Shown: one piece after another, positions 11,676 to 23,893 of the stretch | Layout of the letters: the number at the start of each line of letters is the position of its first letter | Numbering within the stretch: the stretch's first letter is position 1 | NCBI GenBank assembly: GCA_905182985.1 | Contig: CAJJDN010000006.1 | Location: forward strand, 125,914 to 189,913 | DNA length: 64,000 bases | Reading direction: 5' to 3' | Source: Paramecium sonneborni | Taxonomy: Eukaryota > Ciliophora > Oligohymenophorea > Peniculida > Parameciidae | The notes under the pieces: model-generated | Told to the model about the DNA's origin: nothing | The model's database searches: none | What the model saw: only the letters and a program-made list of their open reading frames with translations | Translations under genes and position numbers: made by a program

Positions 11676-12467
11676 ATGATGAACTCAGCATTCTATAACA
11701 ATTAAATTAATGATTCTACAGAAAACCACCACCACAGCGTGTTAGAAGTTCTGAAATAAAAGGGAAGAAATAAAATGAAAATACTTAAAAGAAGACTATT
11801 TTTCATTTTAATAGTGGAAATTCTTGGGATGAGTGGTAAATTTTAATATAAATAAGATTCATATAGTCTAAATATTAGCATTATCATTAAAAAATTGGTA
11901 TTTGTTTTAACTTGAAGAAGATGAAGAAATATGGATTTAACTAATTTATATTTAACGATATATAGGATATTCACAGTTTTGCGAAAAAATGAATGTCACA
12001 AATAACTTGTTATGCAAAGATTTGAAACTTGTTGGATTAATTTGTTTTTGTATTATTATGTTTGCTATCTTTGTTCAGGTAAAGATTGAGAATATTCTGA
12101 TAGATATTAGAGGTATTTCGTTTGATTATTTACTTAAAAAAAGGGAGTCCTCGTATTTTATGGAAATTGAAAGGCAAACTACTTCAAGTAGTATTTATTT
12201 TATTACTTTTATGTGGATACGCTGGGTATTTATTAACAATCCTGTTTTTATTTTAATATAATCAATGTAAAAAATATGATTTAATCATATTTAGAAATAA
12301 AGTATTTTGGATTTTCATATTGGATGGGTGCTGGATCAATTTTAGCATAGATTTTAATTTCATTTTATTATAGAATAACTAAAGGATCTTTAAGAAGAAA
12401 TAATTCAGTACATAAATATTTGCTTTATGATAATGTTAAGCTAGAGTGCTCTAACACCACCAAATGA
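11676..12467 (+). CDS. Four-transmembrane (tetraspan) protein of unknown function
   Basis: Starts at ATG 11676 (or 11679). After removal of introns of 31 nt (11836-11866), about 25 nt (from about 12079) and 28 nt (from about 12267), one frame runs to TGA 12465. Four hydrophobic helices are visible: RRLFFILIVEILGMSG, LVGLICFCIIMFAIFVQ, LLQVVFILLLLCGYAGYLL and YWMGAGSILAQILISFYY. Between helices 1 and 2 there is an acidic stretch and Cys/Asn residues (FCEKMNVTNNLLC) that would lie on the luminal or outer side, including a possible N-glycosylation site NVTN. The layout is like claudin/PMP22/tetraspanin-type proteins but I see no diagnostic CCG or WxxW motif. Length about 230 residues. Confidence 0.6.
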
Positions 12468-12546
12468 ATTAAATTTTAAATATAATTTGTAATGAATATA
12501 TCTCTCTATATAAGTATAGGTTATTTTTTAATTTTATTAATTTTAT

Positions 12547-13257
12547 ATGCAAAAAAAAAATAATTAATTAATACTGTCACCCAGTGGTTTGGGAAGTAAT
12601 ATAAAACCTGGATTGTTTTCAAAACATTGCGAATTGAATAAATTAAATAAATAAAAAAGTTTTAAAATTGAGGAAACTCTAACCCCAAAATTGTTTGAAA
12701 CAAGAGAATCAAGTTTTGCTCCTTAACCAAAATTATAAAAAAGTTAAAGGTATTGTTAAATATGATTAATGATAGTGCTTCTAGATTGCTTATTCCTAAA
12801 GAATAAAGATAGGAAAGAGTTGAAAGATAAGAAATACAAAAAATGCCATCTATTAAACAAGATCAGATCACTGAACTATCATAAAAATTATATAGAGAAC
12901 TTATAGAATTCAATGAATAGGCGGATTTTGGAGGTTAAAATGAAATTTAATAATGGAGTGAGGAGATGATCAAAAAATTACTCATCATTAAAAATAGTTT
13001 AGAATGTAAATATTTGAATTAAATTAAAGAATCCGAAGTTTTTGACAATTAAGATAATGTGAGCGAAAATTAACAGTATTTATGTTTATATTTTAAGAAA
13101 TGATATTATATAGAATTTATAGAAGGAATTAAATGATGAAAGGAAGGAAAGATACAAAATTGAAGAGGAGGCAACCAATTTAATTACTGAATAAGAGTTA
13201 GAAATTGATAGATTAGAAAAGCAGTTAAAAATGTTAGAAGAAAAGCATTCTTCATGA
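12547..13257 (+). CDS. Coiled-coil protein of unknown function
   Basis: ATG 12547, TGA 13255, with three mini-introns (26, 24 and 22 nt; starting near 12750, 13005 and 13077). The predicted protein is about 210 residues. The N-terminus is Ser/Pro/Lys-rich (LILSPSGLGSNIKPGLF) and probably disordered. A helical middle follows (ELSQKLYRELIEFNEQADF). The C-terminal 50 residues form a strong coiled coil (KELNDERKERYKIEEEATN, EIDRLEKQLKMLEEKHSS). No family recognised. The gene is 79 bp downstream of the four-TM gene. Confidence 0.65.
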
Positions 13258-13330
13258 TAATTTCAATTAATTATGTCATTTATATATATTTAAAATAAAA
13301 CAAACACTCACTTATTAATCAGTATAAACA

Positions 13331-16300
13331 TCAAAGAAGCATAGCAGATTCATTAATATTTAAAGCTGTTTCTGTCTTTTTAAGCAAATTAGTATATATT
13401 TCAATTTAATTTTGTTCTTAGCTTAAGTCTTTTATTATTGCATCTTTTTTGGATAAGATTTTCTTATCAGATAATTCATCAAAATGTTCCTATTGTAAAT
13501 AAGTTGGCCTGATAGACATAAATCTAAAAAAATAAATATAATTATTACTTATAGAATGATGTAACAACAGCTAAAGAGGAAGTTAATAAAGTTAAAATAA
13601 TATTCCATTTCAAATTACCATTTTTTATTGCTTATTTTATTAGAAAAATAATTAAGATAATAATTTGAGGTAAATCTTCAAAAAGAAACTAAATTAAGTA
13701 TCCTTTAATTGAGGAATTAATCGCTTTTCCTGCTTAATTAGGCATAAAAAATCTCATAATAAAATTATTAGGAATCACATCAACATTAAATGGAGCTACT
13801 TAATCTAGAATTAAAGCAACAGCTTAATTCTTGCCTGCTAAACTTATACGATAAAAGTCATTTATATATTGAGTGGATAATTATTTAATTTAAATGTTTC
13901 TATTGAAAATAGTTCTAAAAATTTGAATGAAAAACCCAATAACATTTAATCCTTAATTAAATATTTATAATGCCAAAACAAGGTAAAAAAGGATATATTC
14001 ATCACAATAATAACAAGTTAAAATAAAGCAAATATCATTGAATTAATCATATTTAGCAAGTTAACTAATAATAATATTCTTCATAAAAATCATCCAATAG
14101 GCTTCATTTGAATTAGCAAATTTATCAAATTATGTTTATGCTGATTTCAAAACAGATCCTTATTTTTAATATGTGCTTTTTGGTTGATCTTCATTTTCTT
14201 TTTGCTATTAAATTTAGCTATCCTCATTTGGATATATTTAAATAGCTAGTTTTTCAATGAAAGTTGGAACATGTTAAATAATGTTTTTGTATATATAGGC
14301 TTCTAAAATTAAAGAAACTACAGCAAAAGAATAATATAAATAAAATGCAATCTTATTAGGTCCATTTATACAATAATCAAATCTTATAGTTGCAGATTCA
14401 TCACTTTAATAATAATGACTAAAAAAATAAGGACTAATTAAACAAATTGCTAAAAACAGTAAATTATTTATGACAAGGAAAAAAAAGTAAATTTGTTTAG
14501 TAGATAAAAATTTGTTCAAATTAGTAACTTCCTTATTAAATTTGTATTAATTTGTTTATTAAACAAATGAATTACAAATTTTATATAAAATCCTCTTGAA
14601 AAATTTGGTACAACCAACAGATTTCATGTTATAAGCTAATTCTCTTAAAGCATATCCTATACCAATATTTAAAAAGTTATCAAAATCATATTATATTGAT
14701 GAATATTCAAAATTAGATGTTTCATAAAAAATAGAATAAATTGCCTTAATAGCTTGTAAAGTCAAAGTATTTTAAACTCTAATTTTAGAAGGAGGAATCA
14801 ATCTAATTAATTAAACAATATCTGCTTCTGTATAACCTTATTTAAACATTTCATCAATTAAATCATCATCTAAATAATAATCCATAATGATTTGATCAAT
14901 AGAGGATTAATTTGATTTAATATTTTCCCAAATGTATAAAATGAATTAATGTGTAACTTTTTCTAATCCTGGAGCTTAGGCATTAATAATAATAATTTTT
15001 GAAATGATACTATTTGATTATTTTAAAGCTAAAAAGGTATCATTTTAAAAGAGTAATGTATAAGGGTAAGGGCATCCAGGTTCTTTTGTTGTATATTTAA
15101 AATAACTACAAAATTAATCTAAAGTATTCAAATTTAAATAAATAGTAGCAGCTTAATATCTGTTTTCTATAAAATATTCATTAAGTATTGCTATATAATG
15201 ATCAGCTAAACTTAAATGATATTATGAAACTTTAATTAATGATTATTCGGTCCATGTAGCTGTTATAAAGTTTTATTGATTATACATAATGTTATTTTAT
15301 AATTGATTGAAATAACCAAATTCTTCTGGCGTTCCTCCAAATCTACCAACATCACCCATTTCATAATCTATAAATATTGGTTAATCATTAGGAGAAGAAT
15401 AACCTTCAGGTTATTCAGAAAGATAAGGTTATAATTTCTATTTTAAAACAGTGTTATGGGTTAATAAAGTATGAATAGATAATTTTTGATTGGATGAATT
15501 ATTAGCTTTATTTATAGCTGAATTAATAATGTTTTACAATTTTAAATCGTTATCTAAATTAGTATCTGAAATGTTTAATTCTACTAATTAAACTTTAGGA
15601 TGAAAAAATAAATTAGAAGAGATATCAAGCCAACCTTTATGTGTTAATGAACCATTATGAGAAAAACTTAATTTTTTGACTTAATATTCATAATTACTGG
15701 GTTTAGAATCAAAATATCTTCTTGCCTATTTTGTAATGATTTCTGTAGATGCATCTGTTAAAGCCATAAAATGAATAAAAACACTTTCTAATAGAGGTGT
15801 TAAATTTGAAAATAGAATTGTTGAACATGTTAAATTCCATGCTTCTTCAGTTTAAACAAATTCATTCCTTCCAATATCAAAATATTTTAAAGGTAAATAA
15901 TTAATATATGTTCGTTTAAATTATTTTTAAAACCTTAACCAATTTTATGTTGATTTACATAAATTTATTTACATTTCACTACTCCAATTTGTAACTTCTA
16001 ATTCTATTCGTTCTATTGATATATATTCAAAAAATAAAATTTCTTTGTTTATTAATTCAGCACCTTCTAATTCAATATACAAACTATAATATATATTAAA
16101 TCTTTTTAATTTTAGTTAAGTTGAACTTTATTTATTTTTATTTTCAATCTCTTTTCTAAATTAAGATGCACCTGATGTTAAAGCTTTAATTCCAGGTGGT
16201 TTTAAATGACATTAATGAAAAACTAATTCTTCAAGTTAACTTTATTCATTGTATATAAATTTTTCACCTATTATTCTTAATGAATCTTCACTTAACTATT

Positions 16301-19300
16301 CTTAATTATTATAGTAAAGTTCAAAACTTAATTATAAATATTTCAATTTTTCATATCCATTACCTACATTTAATTGTTCATTAAATGAATTTAAATGACA
16401 ATATGTTAAACTAGTAAATTTAAAGTTTTTATTAAAACAAAACTTCTCTTATAAAATGGAAACATCTTCTCCACTTAAAGATTTTATTTGTAAATTACAT
16501 TCTTTACTTAATGATAAATTCAATTATTCATTCAATAAACTTTCTGTTTCAGCATATGATGTAATACTTTATAGCTCTAAATTTACTAGGAAATTTCTTG
16601 ATTTATTCAACAAAGATAAAAAGTTTTCATCAATCAACACAGAATTTTATATAACTAATTTTTTTATATTTAATTATCTTATCTCTTTCAATCCCTTTTC
16701 ATAAAATTAATCAAAAGATCTGCATTCTACATCGCTACCTGTAATAGTTAATACATCTAATTATGTTGTTGGATTTTATAGTATTTCATTTATTATATTA
16801 CTGATAGTCTCTACTTTATCAATATCATATCCTCCTGAATGAAGATTGATTTTCTTTAATAATATTTCTTTATCGTATTTATTTTATCCATACCAATCAT
16901 TAGTAGTTATTATTCCCTCAAAATTCAAAAACTCTCCAATTTCAATGCATTCAATCGGAAATAATTCACCAAATATAAAATATTTGATAAATTTTAAACT
17001 ATTTTCTTTATTTAAAGTTTCCGATATTCCTATTATTTTAAACTCTTTAATAAAGTATTTATCTTTTTATAATGATTATTAAATTATTTGATTAATTACA
17101 CCACAATTAAACCCAGATAAATCTAATTTCTTCAAATTTATATATTTTGAACAAATAAAATAATTAACAAATAATTTGGTTACATCATCACTATCAGAAG
17201 TAATGCCTTCCATTGTTAATTCTTCTAGTTCATAATGAAATTATTCATTTGCATTTATTTATCTTGATAATTATTATCCATATTTCTAAAATTCTTCTAC
17301 ATTTTTCATGAACATTTCAATATTAAAATTTGATAATTTTAACTTTTTCAATTTATTTTAAGGATGACAAATAATACCACAAACTAAAGCTTCGTATATT
17401 TGTTAAGTTTATTATTCAGAAGAATAACTTAAATTTAAATCTAATTCCAAATATCTTAATTGTTAAGGAGGTTAAAATTAAAATTTTTGATAATGAAATA
17501 AAATCTTTTCTTGTAAGTTTAAGTGGGATGACTTTATATTTGATATTATTTCTTAAATTTTATTTTCTACTTCTTAAAATTCTTCATTATTATTTTCAGC
17601 TTCTTGTTATTATTCTTTTATATCAGATAACATTAAATTATTTTTGTTGACATTCAATAGAGTAGTAAAAAGTTTATTCCATTATTTTGTAGAAATATCA
17701 GGATTTAAACTGAGATCAATTTCTCTCAGTTTAAAATACCTCTTCAATTTGTTATTTTTTTCTTTATTTTATAATTTAATAAATATTTTACAAAGTGCTT
17801 GTATGTGTTATTTCTGACATTTACAATTTTTTAATACAAGTTTAGTTAAGTTTTATTTAGTATCATTAAATATTATATCTTCAAAAAACCATTCGAAAGC
17901 TTCATTTATTTCTGTATTAATTGCAACAAATGAAGTTAAACTTAATGTTTAATCTTTTTTTAAATCACCTTCTTAAATTAATTATTTAGATAACATTAAT
18001 GTTTTGTCAAAACCATGACAATCGATAATAGATAATTCTTTGATTTTACACAATGCATTAAATGCAAACACAATCAAAAATTCAGATTAAATATCACAAT
18101 GTTCTAAAATTAAAGTATTTAACTTTGGTTAGAAAGTTAAAGTATTTGACTCTGGTTATAAAGTTAAAGTATTTGACTCTGGTTATAAAGTTAAAATATT
18201 TCTTAAAGCATTTTAAAAAGTATTTAAATTTGATTAAATTTTTATCTTTTTTAATTAAATTTTACTAATTAGATCTTCAAACACATTTAAAATTGCTTAT
18301 TAGAAAACATCAGAGAATTCTATCTTCTTTAAATATAGAGTAGCTAAATTTGAATTTAAATTAAATATAAAAATTTAGACAAATAATTGCCATTAATTTA
18401 CATTTTATAATTCTATTGATGATAAATTTAAAAAATTTAATTGAGATAATTAATTATCAGGATCTTCAATGTTAATATTTTTAGATATAATAGATTCTAA
18501 AAAATTAGATATAGGAACTTCAATTAAAGAAAGTTTATTCAATCTTATAAAAGGATTCAATATAATCCATTCAAAAATATTTTCATAAACTTAATCTCCA
18601 GTAAGATTTCCAATATATAATTTTTTTAATGATTTAATTTTATGTTATTCATTTTTTAAAGTAGCTTATAGAATTTCTTTATTTTTATCTTTTAGGTTGA
18701 TTGTAATTCCTATTAATTCTAATTCTTCTAAATTTGAGCATTTGTGAAAAATTAGATAATTAATAAAAGAATACAATTCAATAGAGGCTCCATAAGCATT
18801 TTTTAAAGTAAAGGATTTAAGAGCGAAGAATTAATTATTAACAGAAAGTTCATTTATAAATGTAGTTAAGTTTTCTTCAAACTATTCTGAATCACATTCA
18901 AAAGAAGTATCTTCTAAATAAAATTTTTCTAGAGATAAATTATTATTAAAAACTAATTGATTGAAATGAATTTATTCAAAATAAAATCTCATTCTAATTC
19001 CTTGAAAAGATTTAAGAGTATATTTTTTATTATTATCTGAATTAGAGATAATTTTTAGTGCTTAATTGAAAGCCTCATTTCTTTGATAAACATTAAATGC
19101 TTCTATAAAAGTTACACTTTCCATTTATAAATAATCTTCTGTAGTAGTAAATACTAAAGATAATAAAAATTCTAAATTGATTGGAATTTCCATAGAGTAT
19201 CTCTATTCTGGTATTATAATTTCAACTAATGGAATTCTGTAGTTTTGATAACAAAAATGATCAGAATTAGTTTTAATTTCTTCAACAAAATCTTTATAAG

Positions 19301-20716
19301 CTTTATAATAAGCTTCCATTCTTCCTGCATCACAATTAGATATAGTTAATTTTTTGAGATTAGAATGAATATTAAAACATGTATTTTTAATAAGTTTATA
19401 CATCAAATCATGTCTATTATAATTTTCAACAGTAGATAAATCTAATTATTCAAGATTTAATTTTTGTAAAATCTTCTATTACTATGTTAATTATTTTAGA
19501 TGGATTAATTATTTATCGTAAGATTCTATAAAATAAAAGATTTTTAATAAGGTTGGTAAATCAGCTGGTAAAGAATTATCTAGCTTAATTTCTTTTAAAT
19601 CATTCAAAATATTGTAACTAATTAATTCAAATACCTTTGGAGACATTTTATCATTTTATGAAATATTAAACATTGATAATCTTAATTAATCATAACGATT
19701 TCCACAAAGACTTTCAACAGCTACTGAATTATGCAATAATGGTTAATTACCTATTCATTATTATTATCATTTTACTTATTTATAATTTTAATAATCCTTT
19801 AGAAGTTGAAAATTATTAACAAGCTTTTGAAAACTCACCTAATTCTCCTAAATAATTGTGATTCATGTTTAAACCTACCAATTATTCTAAATGATCTTCA
19901 TGATATAATAATTATATTAAATTATAAAATGCTTTATAATTATTTTTAGTAAAACATCCTTCTACATTCAAATCATAAAAACTTGTTTAATTAATTTCTG
20001 TTTAAGCATTTTAAATCTTTTCTTAGAATGATGGTTAATCTATTTCATTATAAAATATTTTAATTAAACCCATTGAATAAGTTTCATAATTAAAAATTAT
20101 TTTATAAAAATAATTTCTCTTCTAACTTTCTTATTAATTTTTAAGAAACTTCTCTAATAAAATTAAAAAGTTACCTTTATATATTCCAGGGTTACTTTTA
20201 ATATAAATCTAGTAATAAGAGTAAATAATTTACTTATTAAAAATTATTTTAGTTTATTAACAAATCATATAAAAAATCTTTAATATCTAAATCATCTAAC
20301 TCATTTTATTTCAAGATTATTGTAAAATCTATTGGATTAATCCAATTTATAAGTCTACCTAAAATATTAAGATGTTCTTTATCTAATTGAGTATTGATAA
20401 ATTAAAGTAATTTAAAAGATGTTAGTGATCGTAATTCTTATTCTATATAAATCCAATGCTCAATTTTAAATGTCCCTTTATAATCTTTAATACTAATCTC
20501 TCCATTCCATTCTCCCTTTTTAACAGATAACTAATTTAAAAGAGAATGTATTACATTAAATTAATATAATTAATTGGTAACTTAATTACCTGGTTTAAAA
20601 GTACACCTCTTTTTCTAGGTCTAAACCTCCTATGAAGTAAAGTACATTTGATCCTGTTGATATCCTACACTTGATCTCAACATCTTTACTGATTTCACAA
20701 ACGCATTTTCTAACAT
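13331..20716 (-). CDS. Giant leucine-rich-repeat protein with C-terminal multi-TM domain (paralog A)
   Basis: ATG at 20716 (MLENAFVKSVKMLRSSVG), TGA at 13331-13333, about 2,400 residues with few introns (one near 13525). Residues about 60-150 are shared with paralog B (KGTFKIEHWIYIEQELRS, then NELDDLDIKDFL). About 1,700 residues of RNI-type leucine-rich repeats follow, where Leu/Ile/Asn alternate every 25-30 residues. A hydrophobic C-terminal region (about 13350-14600) has several TM helices. It includes LSTQYINDFYRISLAGKN, VAPFNVDVIPNNFIMRFF and the motif FLFEDLPQIIIQIIFL, and ends in a short coiled coil. The E-D-x-P-Q-x-x-x-Q motif inside a membrane helix recalls XK-related scramblases (ExxPQLxLQ); that is inference. 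The LRR region carries a 27-nt tandem repeat (18111-18200). It could be more than one gene if I missed a TGA, but the same architecture in B argues for one. Confidence 0.65.
18111..18200 (-). repeat. 27-nt tandem repeat (about 3.3 units) inside LRR gene A
   Basis: Units begin at 18111, 18138, 18165 and 18192 with near-identical sequence (TAAAGTATTTGACTCTGG core). On the coding strand each unit encodes nine residues, read as QPESNTLTL, repeated in frame. The longer 25-30-residue LRR spacing around it makes this a local, recent micro-expansion. Confidence 0.8.
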
Positions 20717-20858
20717 GTTTTATATAATAATTATTATGAATGTTAATTAAAATTAAATAAATTATAATACTCTTTCATCTTTCCTTATATAATTAAGAAT
20801 TTCATATTTATTTTATTTTAAATGTTAAGAATTATTTTAAACATTATAAATAATTTAG

Positions 20859-23082
20859 TCATTCTTCTTCCTTAAACTTATTGATATCATCCTAATTTAT
20901 ACCTGGTGGTAATTCTTCATCTCTATTAATTATGAATATTTTATTAGCATTTTAATCGATTTTATTATTTAATGGTTTTAGTTCTTCTTCATTCTCTACT
21001 TTAATCTAAATTTCACTATTCTAATCTTATTATTCCCCTTAATTTTATTCTATTTATTATTATTATTAAATTAATTGTTTTTATTCAATATAATCACTAT
21101 TTGTATTTTTAATCTTTTCAATCTCTGATATATCTATTTAAAATGATTTATTTATGTCTAATCCTTCTGGTGGTTTTATCAATTTTTATGCCTTTTATAA
21201 TATCAATTAAAAAAATACTTCTAAATTAATTGGAGGTAAATCTTCTTCAAATAAATTGTATAATTATTAAAGTTAGTCTCTTGATTTAATTTGAATTAAA
21301 GATTCATAAAAAAATGAAATTTTAACAATTGAAATATTATGTAACTTAGTATATATATTTTTAATAAGTTATTCCATTTAAGGAATAATTTAATTTTCAG
21401 GATCACTTTTAATAATTTAGATATATATTTTGAATAATAATGAATCTATATCAGACAATGAAGATTCATAACAATTCAATATATTCAACTATTCCAAAAA
21501 TTTAATTATGTTTGTTAATGCTTCTAATTTTAATAATTTGACTGATTCACCAACTATCATAATTAATGATTTAAATATTATTTCTCTATGATTTAAAGAA
21601 TATTTCAATTAAGTATGTCTCTTAACAATATTCAAAGTAGGTCCTTACAATGAATCAGATTATGTTGCATATGTCTAAAGTATTTAATTGCACAATTAAT
21701 CTGAATACACTTTTAATCCAGGAACTCTAGTCAATAATTCAAATAATAATTCTTTGAATCTAATAGCATTGTCTATAGAATCTATTTTCTATGCTATTAT
21801 TGGAATGTAAACAAGTAATAGTTTTTCAGGATCATCTACATTTATAAATTTATCCTTAGTTATTATGAATACTAAAAATATAATATATCATATACTTAAT
21901 GATTCTATTATTTTATCATTACTTTCCATATCCGAATATTTCAAAAAGAATTCAATCACTGTTTAGAAATTATTTTAATTTGTAAAATCTTTAAACAATT
22001 GTAATATTTAAAGTTTTGAAAAATAATCACTTTTTTTAAAACTTTCTAGAATTTATTCTTGAAACTCCATTAAACCAACAGATGTAGATATGTGAGTTAA
22101 ACATTCCAATCCTAAACATCTCACTAAATATTAATATTAAAAATTACAATTAGGATCTTAATGATTTAAAAATTATTTTAATATATCACCAGCACTTTCA
22201 TAAAGTTAAGAATGATTTTTAAAATGCCTCATTATAGAATAAATTAATTCATATTATAATGATTTTGAATTAGTCTAATTTAATAATCTTGTATAATGTT
22301 CTATTAACTTTCCTTAAAATCTAGGTTCTAAAGATATCAATTTATTTGATATTCTAACTAATTTAATTAGTAACCAATTTGATTTTTATTTAGATATTTA
22401 ATCATAAACAATTGATAAAAATAAAGGATAAAGTTTAGGTGCCACTTTCATAATTGAACAAAATAAACTAATACCACATGCTAATACAGAAATATTTGTC
22501 TCTTTTTATAATTATTATATGACCATTTCTAAATTTCCAGGAATATTTAAAGGATTAATTGTGAAAATTTTAGATAAAACTGCAATTGCCTTTTTTCTTA
22601 TTAATGGTTTTGTATTAGTAGTAAGTTTTAAAACATGTGATAACAAAGAATCTGATAAATCTTTATTTGCAATAGTGCCTAAACAACTCAATGTAGAAGA
22701 GCATTCAATATGACTACTTTTAAATTCTTTTATAAAAACATTAGTAACCATAATTAAACCTTAACTTTAATTATCAATTACTAAATGGGCAGCTAATTAA
22801 GCACCTAATTTTAATTAAAAATCTCCACTTCCCATTAAATTTATTATTTGAAATTCTGCCCATCTTATGTTATTCCCTTCCATAGCTAACTAATTCTTAG
22901 AATTATTTAATTACAAAAAATAATTTTAATAAGGCCTAATATCTGACTGATTCCTATCTACTTTATAATTCATTTTTTATATCTGCTATTGTTTATGTGG
23001 TAAATGTTAATTTATCATATTGAGAAGTAGTCCTAGATGTTCTAACAACATCTGCTAAAGATTTTAAAAATATTTAATCCAT
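20859..23082 (-). CDS. AP3D1: AP-3 complex subunit delta (adaptin)
   Basis: ATG at 23082 (MDQIFLKSLADVVRTSRTT), TGA at 20859-20861, about 740 residues with a 19-nt intron near 22910. The HEAT/ARM adaptin trunk is clear. LGAQLAAHLVIDNQS, CLGTIANKDLSDSLLSHV and HTKP-like NTKPLIRKKAIAVLSKIF align with AP-3 delta (SHTKPYIRKKA). SNWLLIKLVRISNKLISLE and PRFQGKLIEHYTRLL match the delta-specific NWVLIKIIKLF...LEPRLGKKLIEPL. This separates it from AP-1 gamma and AP-2 alpha. The C-terminus is a short acidic/Gln-rich tail. There is no room for the ear domain of animal delta (about 1,150 residues), so this is the short trunk form. AP-3 sorts cargo from Golgi/endosomes to lysosome-related organelles. The gene ends 142 bp downstream of the LRR-A start codon. 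Confidence 0.88.
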
Positions 23083-23893
23083 TTATGACAAGTGGAACAT
23101 TAATTATAAATAATATCATATTATATTTAAAATATTATTATCTCTCATTGCTCTAATTAATCATAAAGTTAAACTATTAAATTTATAATAATATTCTTAA
23201 AAGTAAATAAAGTAAACTGATCAATTAATTAAGCAGCTAAAGTTAATCTTACTTTATATTATCCAAAAATAAAAATATAGATTTCATAAAAAAATTAAAC
23301 TATTAATTATTACTTCTTTCAATTATTATAAAGTGATAATATTATTCCCAATTTATTTATTTAAAATTATTCTTCTTTCTAAAAAAATTAAAGTTTAAAA
23401 TATTCTAGAAGAATTGTAAAATTGTTGCTTATTACTTTTATGTATAAAAATAAAGCTTGAATAATAACTAGAATAAGAATATAGTAATTATAAACAGTTG
23501 AATATAAAGTTGATAATTTAATAATTTCTAGATCTAGATGATTTGTCTAAACAAATTAATAAGTAAACTTAATAACAAATCTCTATGGAATACCTTTTTT
23601 CTATAAAAAATAGAAATATACAACTTCATTTTAAGAATGTAGAATGAAATTTCTATAGTTAGTTTAAGAGAAAAATGCAATGGAGATGAAGAATAAAAGA
23701 ATTTTGAAAGTAAGAGTTAAAGAAATAGGAGAAATGAAGATAATAAAATGAATAAAAATGAGATGTAATATAAGATAAATAAAATCTATATGGAATTGAT
23801 ACAAAAAAATTGATTACATCAATAGAATTGGGTATTTAAAATAAGAATTTTAAGAATTCCGATATTAATATTATAATTAAAAGGTAAGGTTTG
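23083..23893. other. Divergent intergenic region with a doubtful reverse ORF
   Basis: About 810 bp between the AP-3 delta and ABCA start codons. A reverse-strand frame free of TGA runs from ATG 23629 to 23015. It would encode about 200 Leu/Ile/Phe/Asn/Gln-rich residues without any recognisable motif and overlaps the first AP-3 codons. I treat it as a chance open frame favoured by the one-stop code. No other feature seen. Confidence 0.4.

Noticed and set aside
13331..20716. NLR immune receptor (NACHT/NB-ARC plus LRR)
   Set aside because: No P-loop NTPase motif was found N-terminal to the LRRs; only a short non-NTPase module precedes them.
23015..23629. Long reverse TGA-free frame upstream of AP-3 delta
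   Set aside because: Only one stop codon makes 200-codon open frames possible by chance; composition is that of intergenic A/T runs and it overlaps AP-3 delta codons.
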